DNA from: Legionella adelaidensis
GTDB lineage: Bacteria; Pseudomonadota; Gammaproteobacteria; Legionellales; Legionellaceae
Length of the DNA: 52,685 bases
Direction of reading: 5' to 3'
NCBI RefSeq assembly: GCF_900637865.1
Contig: NZ_LR134432.1
Span: forward strand, 1 to 52,685
Position 1 is the stretch's first letter. Each line of letters begins with the position of its first letter. The notes below the pieces were generated by a model. It ran no database searches. It had not been told where the DNA came from and worked only from the letters and a program-made list of their open reading frames with translations. A program made the position numbers and the translations under genes. Shown here one piece after another: positions 1 through 10,370 of this stretch.

Positions 1-887
1 AAATTACTAGTTGGCATGATTTCCAATATGCGCTCATGCCATTGTTGGGAACTTATGAACCTACCTCTATAAAAGTTAAGTCATTAACTGATAATAGAAC
101 AGCCACTTTGTGGCTACCTTTGGCCAAATGGCAGATTGATCCCCAAAATCCAGATATTTTAAAGAGCTTGGGAATTACACCTTTTATCCCTAGCATTCCC
201 CCTTTTGTTGGAGAAGTTTTAAAAAATACACCGGCGCAGAAGCTGGGCTTACAATTAAATGATAAAATTCTATCGATAAATAACATTGAGGTAACAGACT
301 GGTTGCAATTGGTAAATTATGTTAAAGCAAACCCGGATACGACTATTACTTTAAAAATCTATCGTCAAGGAAAAATTCAACTATTAAAAGGGAAAACAGG
401 TGTTGTCCAAAAAGATGGGGTCGCGCAGGGATTCCTGGGTGTACAGTCGCAAAAAGTAAATTGGCCTCCTAATTTACTTCGCGAACATCGAGAGCATGTG
501 TGGCAGGCTGCCAATTCAGCCCTCGCACAAACTATAAGCCTCACTGGCGCTACTTTTAAACTAATAGGGCGATTAATCACAGGTGATTTACCGATACAAA
601 CAATCAGTGGTCCGGTAGGTATTGCCCAAGGCGCGGGCGAATCGGGTCGTAGTGGATTGCCGTATTACCTTTATTTTTTAGCACTAGTAAGTATTAGTTT
701 GGGAGTGCTTAATATTCTGCCAATTCCTATGCTTGATGGGGGGCATTTACTTTATTATGTTATTGAAATAGTTAGACGAAAACCTCTATCTGAACCTGTA
801 AAATCCGCTGGGGTATACCTGGGTTTGGTTTTATTATTTGCTTTAATGGTTATTGGTTTTACAAATGATTTATCCCGATTAGGGTAG
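1..887 (+). CDS. rseP: RseP-type site-2 protease (M50), 3' part only
   Basis: Inner-membrane zinc metalloprotease that cuts anti-sigma factor RseA and cleared signal peptides within the membrane. The reading frame is open to the window edge, so the N-terminal half with the HExxH zinc motif lies outside. What remains is a PDZ domain (GEVLKNTPAQKLGLQLNDKI and onward), a second linker region and the C-terminal membrane part with the family motif NILPIPMLDGGH, which carries the third zinc ligand (Asp). Two hydrophobic helices end the protein. It lies directly before bamA, the usual gammaproteobacterial order (cdsA-rseP-bamA). Identification is firm; only the upstream part is missing. Confidence 0.93.
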   Translation, partial: ITSWHDFQYALMPLLGTYEPTSIKVKSLTDNRTATLWLPLAKWQIDPQNPDILKSLGITPFIPSIPPFVGEVLKNTPAQKLGLQLNDKILSINNIEVTDWLQLVNYVKANPDTTITLKIYRQGKIQLLKGKTGVVQKDGVAQGFLGVQSQKVNWPPNLLREHREHVWQAANSALAQTISLTGATFKLIGRLITGDLPIQTISGPVGIAQGAGESGRSGLPYYLYFLALVSISLGVLNILPIPMLDGGHLLYYVIEIVRRKPLSEPVKSAGVYLGLVLLFALMVIGFTNDLSRLG

Positions 888-904
888 AGATTGTATTTGT
901 AGAG

Positions 905-931
905 TTGACAGTTGGCCTTAGTTCCTATAAA
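905..931 (+). promoter_or_regulatory. Possible sigma70 promoter for bamA
   Basis: A consensus -35 TTGACA (905-910) is followed by TATAAA at 926-931. The 15-nt spacing is shorter than the ideal 17; TAAAAG at 928-933 would give 17. It would let bamA be transcribed apart from rseP. Seen by eye only. Confidence 0.4.
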
Positions 932-987
932 AGGTTTCCAAAATTTGAGTTTTATCGACTGCAGGTTGTCCTGGATAAAAAATAATA

Positions 988-3297
988 ATGAATAAAATAA
1001 GTAAAAAATTTCTTTTGGGCGTTTGTTCTACTGCATTGTTTTGGTCTGCCGAGATTAATGCCGCTAACGGTTTCATCGTTAAAGATATTAAAGTAATTGG
1101 TCTACAACGAGTCAGTACGGGGACAGTTTTAAATTACCTTCCTGTACAAGTAGGGGAAGAAATCAGTGCTTCTTCTACCCCGCAAATAATTCGTGCCCTT
1201 TATGAAACAGGATTTTTCCAGTCTGTGGAATTAGAAAGGCAAGGCAATACTTTAATTGTCCGTGTAATTGAGCGAGCAACAATTGGTTCTATAAACGTTG
1301 TTGGGAATAGTGAAATTCCTGGCGATAAAATGAAAGAAATATTAAAAGACTTAGGATTGGTAAAGGGACAAGTTTTTCAACGCTCTGCATTAGAACGATT
1401 GGAAAAAGAATTAAAACAAGTCTACAACATACGTGGCAAATATAATTCGCGTATTGAATCCCATGTTACTTCCCTTACAGAAAATCGAGTTGCCATTAAC
1501 GTTACCATTTCGGAAGGAAGAGTATCCCGGATTAAAGAAATCAAAATAATCGGTAATCATGATTTTTCAGAAAGTGAACTGTTATCAGAATTAGATCTAA
1601 GTAGCAGTGGCATGTTTACTTACTTTAGTAAAAAAGATCAGTACACTAAAACAGCCATGGACTCTTCTTTAGAGGCCTTACGCTCGTTTTATTTGGATAG
1701 AGGATACCTAAAGTTTTCTATCATATCTTCTCAAGTTCTATTATCTCCTGATAAAAAAGATGTCTTTATTAATATTCAAATTGAAGAAGGGCCGCAATAT
1801 CATTTTTCAGGGTTCGATGTAGTGGGAAATACCATTGTCCCCAAAGAAAAAATTAATTCCATTGTAAAAATAAAACCGGGAACAGTTTTTTCACGTAAAG
1901 TGGTTACGGAATCGGTGTCTGCTATAGGCCAAGAATTAGGCGACGTGGGCTATGGTTTTCCGGCGATAAATGCTGAGCCAAAGGTAGATGAAAAAAATAA
2001 GACTGTATTTATAACTTTTGTTGTAGATCCCGGCAGGCATATTTATGTTCGCCGCATCAATTTCCATGGAAATACCAAAACGGGTGATTATGTATTGCGT
2101 AATATTATTCGTCAAAATGAAGGATCACTTCTTTCCTTGCATAATATTAAAGAATCAGAGCGGCAGTTACATCTTTTAAATTACTTAAAAAATGTGAATA
2201 TAAAAACTACTCCCGTGCCTGGAACGAATAACCAGGTTGATTTAGATGTAGACGTGGAGGAGGCCCATTCTGCAGAAGCAAATGCCTCGTTGGGTTATGG
2301 TACTAATGGACCTCAATTTAACGCTGCGTTTAACCAATATAACTTTATGGGTACCGGGCGCACAGTAGGCGTAGGATTTAATGCCAGTTATTGGGGACAA
2401 AATTACTCATTAAATTACTACAATCCTTTCTATACCAATACTGGCATAGGCCGCGGTGTAGACTTTTATTTTGCCAAGGTAGATCCCAAGCATTTGGACG
2501 TAGCTTCGTATGGCTCCGACCGTTTTGGTGGAAATGTTACCTATAACATGCGCCTTAGTGACAATAGCAGTTTTCAGTATGGATATGGATATCAGGGTTT
2601 AAATATTCAATCAGTAGGAATAGTTCCCCAATACCAAAATTTTGTGAATTTATATGGGCGGAATTTTCAACAAATCCGTCTCAATTCGGGCTGGAACCGT
2701 AATACATATGATCAGCTCCCTTATCCGACAAGTGGAACCAATCAACAAACTACTTTATTAGTCGCCTTACCTGCCAACTCCAAATCCTTCGATTATTACA
2801 AAGCCTCTTACCAAGCGCGGGCTTATTATCCTTTACTGAAAGATTTTATCTTTACTCTTTATGGTAATGTGGGCTATGGAAACCAATTTAATGGCAAGGG
2901 GTTACCATTTTTTGAAAACTATTTTGCTGGCGGTATTGCGCAACCCGGTCAGGTGCGTGGGTATCAAAGTTATTCATTAGGCCCGCAGGATTTCCGTAAT
3001 AATTCTTTAGGGGCTAACTTTTTAGTCAATGGTAGCGCGGGTATTGCTTTACCTTATCCACTAAGCAGAGAAACCATTCGTACAACTTTGTTCGTGGATG
3101 CGGGTAATGTTTACTCAGAAGGTACGCCGGCCGCTTTAACAGGAACCCTTTCGGGTCCTATGAGGTATTCAGCTGGTGTGGCGGTAGAGTGGCGATCGCC
3201 CTTTGGGCCATTGGCATTTAGTTTAGCCAAACCTCTAAATAAACAGCCTTTAGATGAAGAAGAACCGTTCCAATTTACAGTTTCTTCTAGTTTCTAA
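988..3297 (+). CDS. bamA: Outer membrane protein assembly factor BamA
   Basis: Central Omp85 subunit of the BAM complex, which folds and inserts beta-barrel proteins into the outer membrane. The 769 residues begin with a signal peptide (about 1-25, ending AEINA). A run of POTRA domains follows (FIVKDIKVIGLQRV begins the first), then a Bac_surface_Ag beta-barrel. The conserved barrel-lumen motif VRGY (canonical VRGF) is at 656-659. The protein ends in a C-terminal aromatic residue (SSSF), the outer-membrane targeting signal. Length is close to the usual 800. Gene order rseP-bamA-skp is standard. Confidence 0.96.
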   Translation: MNKISKKFLLGVCSTALFWSAEINAANGFIVKDIKVIGLQRVSTGTVLNYLPVQVGEEISASSTPQIIRALYETGFFQSVELERQGNTLIVRVIERATIGSINVVGNSEIPGDKMKEILKDLGLVKGQVFQRSALERLEKELKQVYNIRGKYNSRIESHVTSLTENRVAINVTISEGRVSRIKEIKIIGNHDFSESELLSELDLSSSGMFTYFSKKDQYTKTAMDSSLEALRSFYLDRGYLKFSIISSQVLLSPDKKDVFINIQIEEGPQYHFSGFDVVGNTIVPKEKINSIVKIKPGTVFSRKVVTESVSAIGQELGDVGYGFPAINAEPKVDEKNKTVFITFVVDPGRHIYVRRINFHGNTKTGDYVLRNIIRQNEGSLLSLHNIKESERQLHLLNYLKNVNIKTTPVPGTNNQVDLDVDVEEAHSAEANASLGYGTNGPQFNAAFNQYNFMGTGRTVGVGFNASYWGQNYSLNYYNPFYTNTGIGRGVDFYFAKVDPKHLDVASYGSDRFGGNVTYNMRLSDNSSFQYGYGYQGLNIQSVGIVPQYQNFVNLYGRNFQQIRLNSGWNRNTYDQLPYPTSGTNQQTTLLVALPANSKSFDYYKASYQARAYYPLLKDFIFTLYGNVGYGNQFNGKGLPFFENYFAGGIAQPGQVRGYQSYSLGPQDFRNNSLGANFLVNGSAGIALPYPLSRETIRTTLFVDAGNVYSEGTPAALTGTLSGPMRYSAGVAVEWRSPFGPLAFSLAKPLNKQPLDEEEPFQFTVSSSF

Positions 3298-3304
3298 GTT
3301 TAAT

Positions 3305-3420
3305 ATAGTGGCGCTAAGGTCTAACAAACGATTGCGTGAATAATGTGAAGCCTGCGAGATGTGTGAAGATTGATTGTCTCAGGCTTTTCGATCCAACCTA
3401 CATTTTGCCCAGGTGGTATG
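3305..3420. repeat. Decayed copy of a dispersed intergenic repeat
   Basis: The bamA-skp gap holds a segment (GTGGCGCTAAGGTCTAACA, about 3309-3327, followed by GCGTG) that resembles the hairpin element at 42248-42303 (GTGGCGCCGAGGTCGAACA). The right arm is not preserved. Likely a degenerate member of the same family. Confidence 0.35.
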
Positions 3421-3442
3421 AATATGCTAGGATGGAAATCTA

Positions 3443-3470
3443 TTGCAAATAATTTTGCTATAGGTAATAT
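3443..3470 (+). promoter_or_regulatory. Possible sigma70 promoter for skp
   Basis: TTGCAA (3443-3448), a 16-nt spacer and TAATAT (3465-3470) lie 55 nt before the skp start. Near consensus, but only inspected by eye. Confidence 0.4.
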
Positions 3471-3524
3471 ACCGCATCAAAATGTATAGATACTTTTTTA
3501 TTAGTTGAAAACCGGGGAGTAATT

Positions 3525-4025
3525 ATGAAGCGAGTTGGTGGTGTGTTAGTCGCATTGTTTTTAGCGATGGGTTCCGTAAGTGCAATAGCTGACGGCACAA
3601 AAATTGGGGTTGTAGATTTACAAAAAATTATGCAAACCTCATCGCAAATGAAAGCGATTCAAGAAAAATTAGAAAAAGAATTTAAACCCCGTCGCGATAA
3701 GTTAGTGGCTACGGAAGAAAGCTTGAAAAAAGATATGGAAAATTTCAAGAAAGAAAGCGCTGTAATGAGCCAGGCACAAAGAAAAGATTTGGAAAAGAAA
3801 ATTATTGCAACGCAACAGCAATTTGAGCGTGAAGGTCAACAGTACCAGCAAGAATTAAGTACTGCGCATAACGAAGCAATGGAAGCGTTTTATAATAAAA
3901 TTCGTGCGGCCATTGCCAAAGTAGCACAAAATGAACAATACGATGTTGTGTTGCAAAAAGATGCTGCTCCTTTTAGCTCTGACAAACTAGATGTGACTGC
4001 AAAAGTAATACAAGAAATTAAGTAA
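3525..4025 (+). CDS. skp: Periplasmic chaperone Skp (OmpH family)
   Basis: Holds unfolded outer-membrane proteins in the periplasm and hands them to BamA. The 166 residues start with a signal peptide (1-20 or 22, GSVSAIADG). The mature protein begins with the family opening TKIGVVDLQKIMQTSSQMKA, then a long Lys/Glu-rich coiled coil (about 50-135) forming the tentacle arms, and the C-terminal strand region ending VIQEIK. Start supported by GGGGAGTAATT-ATG. It sits between bamA and fabZ; lpxD, usually next, is absent. Confidence 0.93.
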   Translation: MKRVGGVLVALFLAMGSVSAIADGTKIGVVDLQKIMQTSSQMKAIQEKLEKEFKPRRDKLVATEESLKKDMENFKKESAVMSQAQRKDLEKKIIATQQQFEREGQQYQQELSTAHNEAMEAFYNKIRAAIAKVAQNEQYDVVLQKDAAPFSSDKLDVTAKVIQEIK

Positions 4026-4043
4026 TAGGGATAAACCGAGTAT

Positions 4044-4116
4044 ATCGAGCCGTGCACCTTAGTAAGCGGAGATTTGTGAGAGCAAAATTTCCGCTTCCTG
4101 CGGTCGCGGTTCGGTT
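4044..4116. repeat. Palindromic intergenic repeat between skp and fabZ
   Basis: AAGCGGAGATTT (4065-4076) faces AAATTTCCGCTT across a short loop and is followed by CCTGCGGTCGCGGTTCGG. The left arm and the tail recur, diverged, at 32303-32380, and the tail also at 31101-31124. It can fold on either strand and may end transcription after skp. It lies where lpxD would be expected. Confidence 0.5.
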
Positions 4117-4190
4117 GTCTAATATTCACGCCATATTCTTACTATGCTCCATTTTGGGGAAAATAAAATCAAGAAAAAGAGAGAAACATT

Positions 4191-4649
4191 ATGAGTGAAG
4201 TAGTGGATATTACGAGAGTTCTTGATTTATTGCCGCATCGCTTTCCATTTCTTTTAGTGGATCGCGTCTTAGAATATAAAGAATTTGATTATTTGAAAGC
4301 TATTAAAAATGTCACCATCAATGAACCTTTTTTTATGGGCCATTTTCCTGGTAATCCCATTATGCCAGGTGTTTTAATGTTAGAAGCGCTTGCACAGGCA
4401 AGTGCCATTCTTTCAAATTTATCGCGTACCCCACAAGAAGGCTATGAGTTTTTATACTTTTTTGCTGGAATCGATAATGCCAAATTTAAACAAGTAGTAA
4501 CTCCAGGCGATCAGCTTCGTTTAGAAGTAAAGCTTGTGGGTCAGAAAAGGGATTTTTGGCGCGTTCATGGGGAAGCGTTTGTGGAGGATAAATTAGTTTG
4601 TTCTGCAGATTTAATGAGTGCTGCAAAGGAAGTTAAAAGTGATAAGTGA
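4191..4649 (+). CDS. fabZ: 3-hydroxyacyl-ACP dehydratase FabZ
   Basis: Dehydrates 3-hydroxyacyl-ACP in type II fatty acid elongation, competing with LpxA for 3-hydroxymyristoyl-ACP. The 152 residues (usual size) carry the hot-dog motif [12 protein letters not shown] with catalytic His51 and downstream Glu65 ([10 protein letters not shown]). The N-terminal [17 protein letters not shown] is typical. A good ribosome site (GAGAGAAAC) precedes ATG. The 3' end overlaps lpxA by 11 nt, so the two are translationally coupled. Confidence 0.96.
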   Translation: MSEVVDITRVLDLLPHRFPFLLVDRVLEYKEFDYLKAIKNVTINEPFFMGHFPGNPIMPGVLMLEALAQASAILSNLSRTPQEGYEFLYFFAGIDNAKFKQVVTPGDQLRLEVKLVGQKRDFWRVHGEAFVEDKLVCSADLMSAAKEVKSDK

Positions 4650-5406
4650 GCATGCAATAATTCATCCTTCAGCAAAATTGGCTGATGGTGTAACTGTGGG
4701 GCCCGGTACTGTCATTGGTGCAGACGTGGAAATTGGCGAAAATACCTGGATTGGTCCTCATGTTGTCATCCAGGGGCCTACGGTTATTGGTAAAAATAAT
4801 AAAATTTTTCAATTTGCCTCTGTGGGTGATGAACCCCAGGATAGAACCTATCAAGGCGAGCAGACGCGATTAGAAATTGGTGATAATAATATTATCCGTG
4901 AATTTTGTACGATTAGTCGCGGAACTGTTAAAGGCGGACTAACTCGCATTGGAAATGATAATTTTTTAATGGCATATACACATATTGGCCACGATTGTAT
5001 GGTAGGAAACTACGTTATAATGGTGAATTATTCAGCATTATCTGGCCATGTGATCGTTAACGATTATGCAAATATTGGTGCTTACGCGGCTATTCATCAA
5101 TTTTGCCAAGTGGGTGCGTACGCTTTTATTGCCAGAGCGACCTACGTTACGAAAGATGTATTACCCTATGTGATGATCGCAGGCCATGCCACCTCGGCTT
5201 GTGGGATTAATACAGTGGGTTTACGTCGACGCGGCTTTTCTTCTGCAGCCATTGATTGTTTACGTCGTGCTTACAAAATTATTTTTAGAAAAGGGCTTAC
5301 TGTGCAACAAGCTGTTGCAGAGCTTGAGCTTTTACAAAATGACTGTCCTGAAGTAGTGCCTTTAATTGATGCTTTAAACCAAGCAACTAGAGGAATTGTG
5401 AGATAA
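4639..5406 (+). CDS. lpxA: UDP-N-acetylglucosamine acyltransferase LpxA
   Basis: First step of lipid A synthesis: moves a 3-hydroxyacyl chain from ACP to UDP-GlcNAc in the cytoplasm. It is a 255-residue left-handed beta helix with hexapeptide repeats (VTVGPGTVIGADVEIG and onward), the catalytic-His segment THIGHDCMVG and the helical C-terminal domain. The start is a GTG at 4639: AAGGAAG lies 6-7 nt before it and the product then begins [12 protein letters not shown], aligning with the usual MIDKxAxxHPTA. An earlier in-frame GTG at 4618 would add seven unconserved residues. lpxB does not follow. Confidence 0.94.
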   Translation: MISEHAIIHPSAKLADGVTVGPGTVIGADVEIGENTWIGPHVVIQGPTVIGKNNKIFQFASVGDEPQDRTYQGEQTRLEIGDNNIIREFCTISRGTVKGGLTRIGNDNFLMAYTHIGHDCMVGNYVIMVNYSALSGHVIVNDYANIGAYAAIHQFCQVGAYAFIARATYVTKDVLPYVMIAGHATSACGINTVGLRRRGFSSAAIDCLRRAYKIIFRKGLTVQQAVAELELLQNDCPEVVPLIDALNQATRGIVR

Positions 5407-5797
5407 TGCTTAAAGCCATATTGGCTGTTGCAAGTGGAGGTGCATTGGGTGCTTTAGCCCGCTTCGCAGTTGTTAGTGTTACTCCATTTGTTTTAAATTT
5501 TCGCTTTCCCTTTGGTACTTTAATTGTCAATACTTTAGGATCTTTTCTCATTGGTTTCTTGATGGTTTTACTCCTTGGTCGGTATGTGATGGGAGCTGAA
5601 ACATGGCGTCTTTTTTTAGTCGTTGGTTTTTTAGGTGCTTTTACAACTTTTTCTAGTTTTGCCTGGGAAACCTGGTATCTTGTTGAAAATGGCCAATGGC
5701 TTGGCGCGACGATAAATATTATTGCCAATAACTTTTTAACCTTATTGTTTGCCTTACTGGGAATGTTTAGCGGTAGATGGCTACTAGGGAGTGTTTA

Positions 5798-5798
<1 letters not shown>
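5406..5798 (+). CDS. crcB: Fluoride channel Fluc (CrcB)
   Basis: Dual-topology dimeric membrane channel that exports fluoride. The 130 residues form four membrane helices with family motifs GTLIVNTLGSFLIGF (pore Asn) and GFLGAFTTFSSFAWE (TTFSS). The start ATG overlaps the lpxA stop (TAATG), so it is in the same operon. No fluoride riboswitch is possible directly upstream because lpxA abuts. The next gene, DUF190, often travels with crcB. Confidence 0.93.
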
Positions 5799-7596
<1,798 letters not shown>

Positions 7597-7632
7597 TAAA
7601 ATTCCATACTTTGTATATTGTTAATCTGCGAA

Positions 7633-8307
7633 ATGGAATCTAGGAAAGCTCACAGGTTTTTTAAACCTACTGACAATTTAAGTTATCCAGAAGTGGTTGA
7701 AGCGCTTCGTTCAGGTTATGTGGTATTAATGTCAAGGTGTGCTTTTTCTTCTGAGGAAGAGGTGCGAAAGCACTATCCTCCCAAATTAGGAGCTGAGTTG
7801 GAGTGGGAGGTAAATGCCAAGCCTTGGTATCAAGAAAGAAGACACCTTTATATAGTCTGCTATAATCGCGAAACTGCTCAGTTAATAACCTCCACTGCCG
7901 AACCGGACAAAACTACAACCCCTTGGACCCTAAAATTCCGTTCAGATGAAATGGAGTTAACTCAATTGGATATAGAAGTCTGTCGGTCTGAAGAACTGTG
8001 GAAAAAATATAACGCCGCAGCTGTGCTACTTTCCCCATCAGATTACCCTACGGAGCGCGTTGTTTCTGTAATTAGTGACTTTAGAAAAATAATAAATTCA
8101 CCGGTTTATTCTTTGGATGAGAAAACAGGGTATGACTGTCAAACAGGAACACGTGACATTCTAAAGGCTGTTAACCCATCCATTAATCCAAAACAACTAG
8201 TTTTACCAAAAGATACTAGGGTTTTAGCTTATTATTCGGAACAGGCTCTCGAGTTAAAAATCTCAACATCCTCTGCCTGTAGTATGGCCAGTAGTATGCT
8301 GACTTAG
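7633..8307 (+). CDS. Hypothetical protein (224 aa)
   Basis: Not recognised. A soluble, mixed alpha/beta-looking protein without signal peptide or membrane helix. The ATG at 7633 (MESRKAHRFFK) is preferred over an in-frame TTG at 7618; neither has a strong ribosome site. Tryptophan-rich patches (LEWEVNAKPWYQERRHLY; TPWTLKFRSDEMEL) suggest a folded domain. The C-terminal tail is rich in Ser/Ala/Cys (SSACSMASSMLT). It reads away from the 79-aa gene with 36 nt between starts. Its position among accessory genes would fit a secreted effector, but no motif proves it. Confidence 0.6.
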   Translation: MESRKAHRFFKPTDNLSYPEVVEALRSGYVVLMSRCAFSSEEEVRKHYPPKLGAELEWEVNAKPWYQERRHLYIVCYNRETAQLITSTAEPDKTTTPWTLKFRSDEMELTQLDIEVCRSEELWKKYNAAAVLLSPSDYPTERVVSVISDFRKIINSPVYSLDEKTGYDCQTGTRDILKAVNPSINPKQLVLPKDTRVLAYYSEQALELKISTSSACSMASSMLT

Positions 8308-8615
8308 GTGAAAAGTAAGAATAAGAGATCTGTCACTTGTATGTGAAAATAAAAGAACTCTATAATTTCATGTGCAAGAAGGATAGTTGAATGAAAACCG
8401 CTAACCACCTACATCATTCATACTCAAGTTATTTCAAATCCTCCGCTTGTTTTTATTTCTTGTCCGGCACAAAGCATATTGCAATGAATTACCCAATTCT
8501 TAATTTTCACTTAAGAATTGGTTGCTATCATTGAATGTTAACCCTCGCTAGACGAAAGTCCGAGGTGTTTAAAATGCCCTGATTGATTATTGGATTTATA
8601 CAAGGAATAGAAAAA
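8308..8615. other. 308-bp intergenic region before the carbonic anhydrase gene
   Basis: Contains a perfect 10-bp inverted repeat, CCAATTCTTA facing TAAGAATTGG (8493-8521), and a shorter hairpin of CCTCG against CGAGG near 8549-8569. A 47-codon frame at 8391-8534 has an AAGGA ribosome site but includes the hairpin (listed separately). Otherwise AT-rich with no recognised feature. Confidence 0.5.
8391..8534 (+). CDS. Possible small ORF (47 aa)
   Basis: ATG at 8391 preceded by AAGGA eight bases upstream opens a 47-codon frame rich in His, Ser, Tyr and Phe, ending TGA at 8534. No recognised family and unusual composition; the 3' part runs through a perfect hairpin. It may be a chance frame. Confidence 0.18.
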   Translation: MKTANHLHHSYSSYFKSSACFYFLSGTKHIAMNYPILNFHLRIGCYH

Positions 8616-9323
8616 ATGAAAACTTTAACTAAGGAAATGCAAGCCGCTATTACCCCGGAAATCGCATTAAAGCTATTAGAAGCGGGTAATGAACGTTTTA
8701 TGAATAATTTAAAAGTAAACCGTAATCTTCTAGAGCAGGCTAACGAAACTTCGGATGCCCAGCATCCTTTTGCGGTGATTTTAAGTTGTATCGATTCACG
8801 AACCTCTGCAGAGCTCATTTTTGATCAAGGATTGGGTGATGTATTTAGTATTCGTATTGCCGGTACCATCATAAATGAAGATATTTTAGGCAGTATGGAG
8901 TTTGCATGTAAAGTAGCGGGCTCTAAAATTATCGTTATTTTGGGCCATACTAAATGCGGTGCCGTAAAAGGGGCATGTGATCATGTAGAAATGGGAAACT
9001 TAACTACTCTTTTAGCAAAAATTCAACCAGCTATTCAAGCTGAACAAACTGTTATTGAAAATCGAACTTCTAAAAATGAAGAATTCGTAGAAAAAGTAAC
9101 TGTCATTAATGTAGAACAGGCTGTACAGATGGTTATGGAGCGAAGTTCCATTTTAAGGGAAATGATTAACTCTGGAAAATGCGGAATTATCGGTGGTAGC
9201 CATAATATCACGACTGGAAAGGTTACTTTCTATCCTAATACGATGTTCGGTTTTTTTAAATCCCCGAATACTACCACCACTGATGCTGCTGAAAAGAAGC
9301 CCACGCTTATGGCAAAGCTTTAA
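8616..9323 (+). CDS. Beta-class carbonic anhydrase
   Basis: Interconverts CO2 and bicarbonate in the cytoplasm; bicarbonate feeds carboxylases and carbamoyl phosphate synthesis. With the start at ATG 8616 (AAGGA nine bases upstream) the protein has 235 residues. Zinc ligands and the catalytic pair are visible: Cys58 and Asp60-Arg62 in SCIDSRTSAE, and His111-Cys114 in GHTKCGAVKGAC. The start at 8583 would add eleven unconserved residues. The C-terminal tail (TTTTDAAEKKPT) is low complexity. Single-gene unit with a hairpin after it. Confidence 0.93.
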   Translation: MKTLTKEMQAAITPEIALKLLEAGNERFMNNLKVNRNLLEQANETSDAQHPFAVILSCIDSRTSAELIFDQGLGDVFSIRIAGTIINEDILGSMEFACKVAGSKIIVILGHTKCGAVKGACDHVEMGNLTTLLAKIQPAIQAEQTVIENRTSKNEEFVEKVTVINVEQAVQMVMERSSILREMINSGKCGIIGGSHNITTGKVTFYPNTMFGFFKSPNTTTTDAAEKKPTLMAKL

Positions 9324-9353
9324 AAGCTGTTAAGTTATATTCGGTTATTTTTA

Positions 9354-9377
9354 AATCCCACCATTTAAGGTGGGATT
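9354..9377. terminator. Hairpin after the carbonic anhydrase gene
   Basis: Perfect 9-bp stem AATCCCACC / GGTGGGATT with a 6-nt loop, 30 nt after the stop codon. There is no strong T-tract behind it, so it may be a 3'-end stabiliser rather than a classic terminator. A second short hairpin (AGGCATT / AATGCCT) is at 9508-9529. Confidence 0.5.
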
Positions 9378-9596
9378 AAACCCTATTTAGATTAAAAAAT
9401 ACAGGATTTACTCCATACGATGTAAAAAGAAGAATAATCAATATATTCCCCGTTGCAGCATTGCCATTGTATTGTAAGCAAAAATGTTATTGAATTTATG
9501 TCGAGAAAGGCATTTTACTAAGAATGCCTCAAGTATTTATAAAATGAATGTGAGAACTACCTACTTAAGAAATTATTAAAATATAAGGAGTGTATT

Positions 9597-10370
9597 TTGG
9601 AAAGGGAATGGCCAGCGAAAGAATATGAAATTGGTTCTTATATTCAAGCAGCAGGGGCAACTGCTTTTTTGCCGAAATTGCATTTACAAAAAACAGATGC
9701 AGTATTAGACGTGGGTTGTGGAAACGGAGCATTTACACGAAGGATTTTAGAGCAAGTTCCTCATGGTTCTGTGATGGGAATAGACACTTCGGAAAATATG
9801 TTGGCTTTAGCAAAAAAAGTAATAAAAGATTTTCCTAACTTTTCAGTAAAAAAAGAAAATGTTCTAACCATGCGTTTTGAGAATGTTTTCGATAAAGTTG
9901 TATCTTTTTGGTGTTTACAATGGGCACCTGATATCCATCTGGCTTTTCAAAACATTTTTAACGCACTTAAAAAAGGCGGCCAGGTTTTTACTCTTTTCCC
10001 TGCTGGGGATGATCCTTTCATTATGGCTTATTATGCACTCAGAGATTCTGGAAAATTTTCATGCTTAAAGAATTTTAAAGCGCCTGTAGATTATTCTCGT
10101 TTGGCAAATCTTGCGGAGAAATTAAAAAATATACCTAATAAAAAATATGAAGTTACTAAAGAGTCAGTGTCTCTGACACTACCGAACCTTAATACTTTTC
10201 GAAAGTTCGTTTATGGTATTTCCTTTTATCAAGGACAAGTCGCCGAGTTCGAAGTTCGAAGACTAAATGAAGAAATGATTAACTGGTATGAAAACCAGTG
10301 TGTGGAAAAATGGAATGGAAAATATGCATTTGATTTTTCTCTTTATCTCGTCACAGGAGAAAAAAGTTAA
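9597..10370 (+). CDS. Class I SAM-dependent methyltransferase
   Basis: Transfers a methyl group from SAM to an unknown small-molecule acceptor. The 257 residues show motif I VLDVGCGNGAFTRRIL (about 39-54), an acidic residue after the next strand (VMGIDTSENML), and motif IV-like FDKVVSFWCLQWAPD. The start is TTG at 9597, supported by AAGGAG 6-7 nt upstream. It overlaps the convergent ZIP gene by 4 nt. The overall shape is like trans-aconitate or juvenile-hormone type methyltransferases; the substrate cannot be read from the sequence. Confidence 0.8.
   Translation: MEREWPAKEYEIGSYIQAAGATAFLPKLHLQKTDAVLDVGCGNGAFTRRILEQVPHGSVMGIDTSENMLALAKKVIKDFPNFSVKKENVLTMRFENVFDKVVSFWCLQWAPDIHLAFQNIFNALKKGGQVFTLFPAGDDPFIMAYYALRDSGKFSCLKNFKAPVDYSRLANLAEKLKNIPNKKYEVTKESVSLTLPNLNTFRKFVYGISFYQGQVAEFEVRRLNEEMINWYENQCVEKWNGKYAFDFSLYLVTGEKS

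Noticed and set aside
5399-5406. Fluoride riboswitch before crcB
   Set aside because: The start overlaps the lpxA stop; there is no leader.
8528-8818. Minus-strand ORF of 96 aa
   Set aside because: It runs antisense over the start of the carbonic anhydrase gene and has no ribosome site; a shadow frame.
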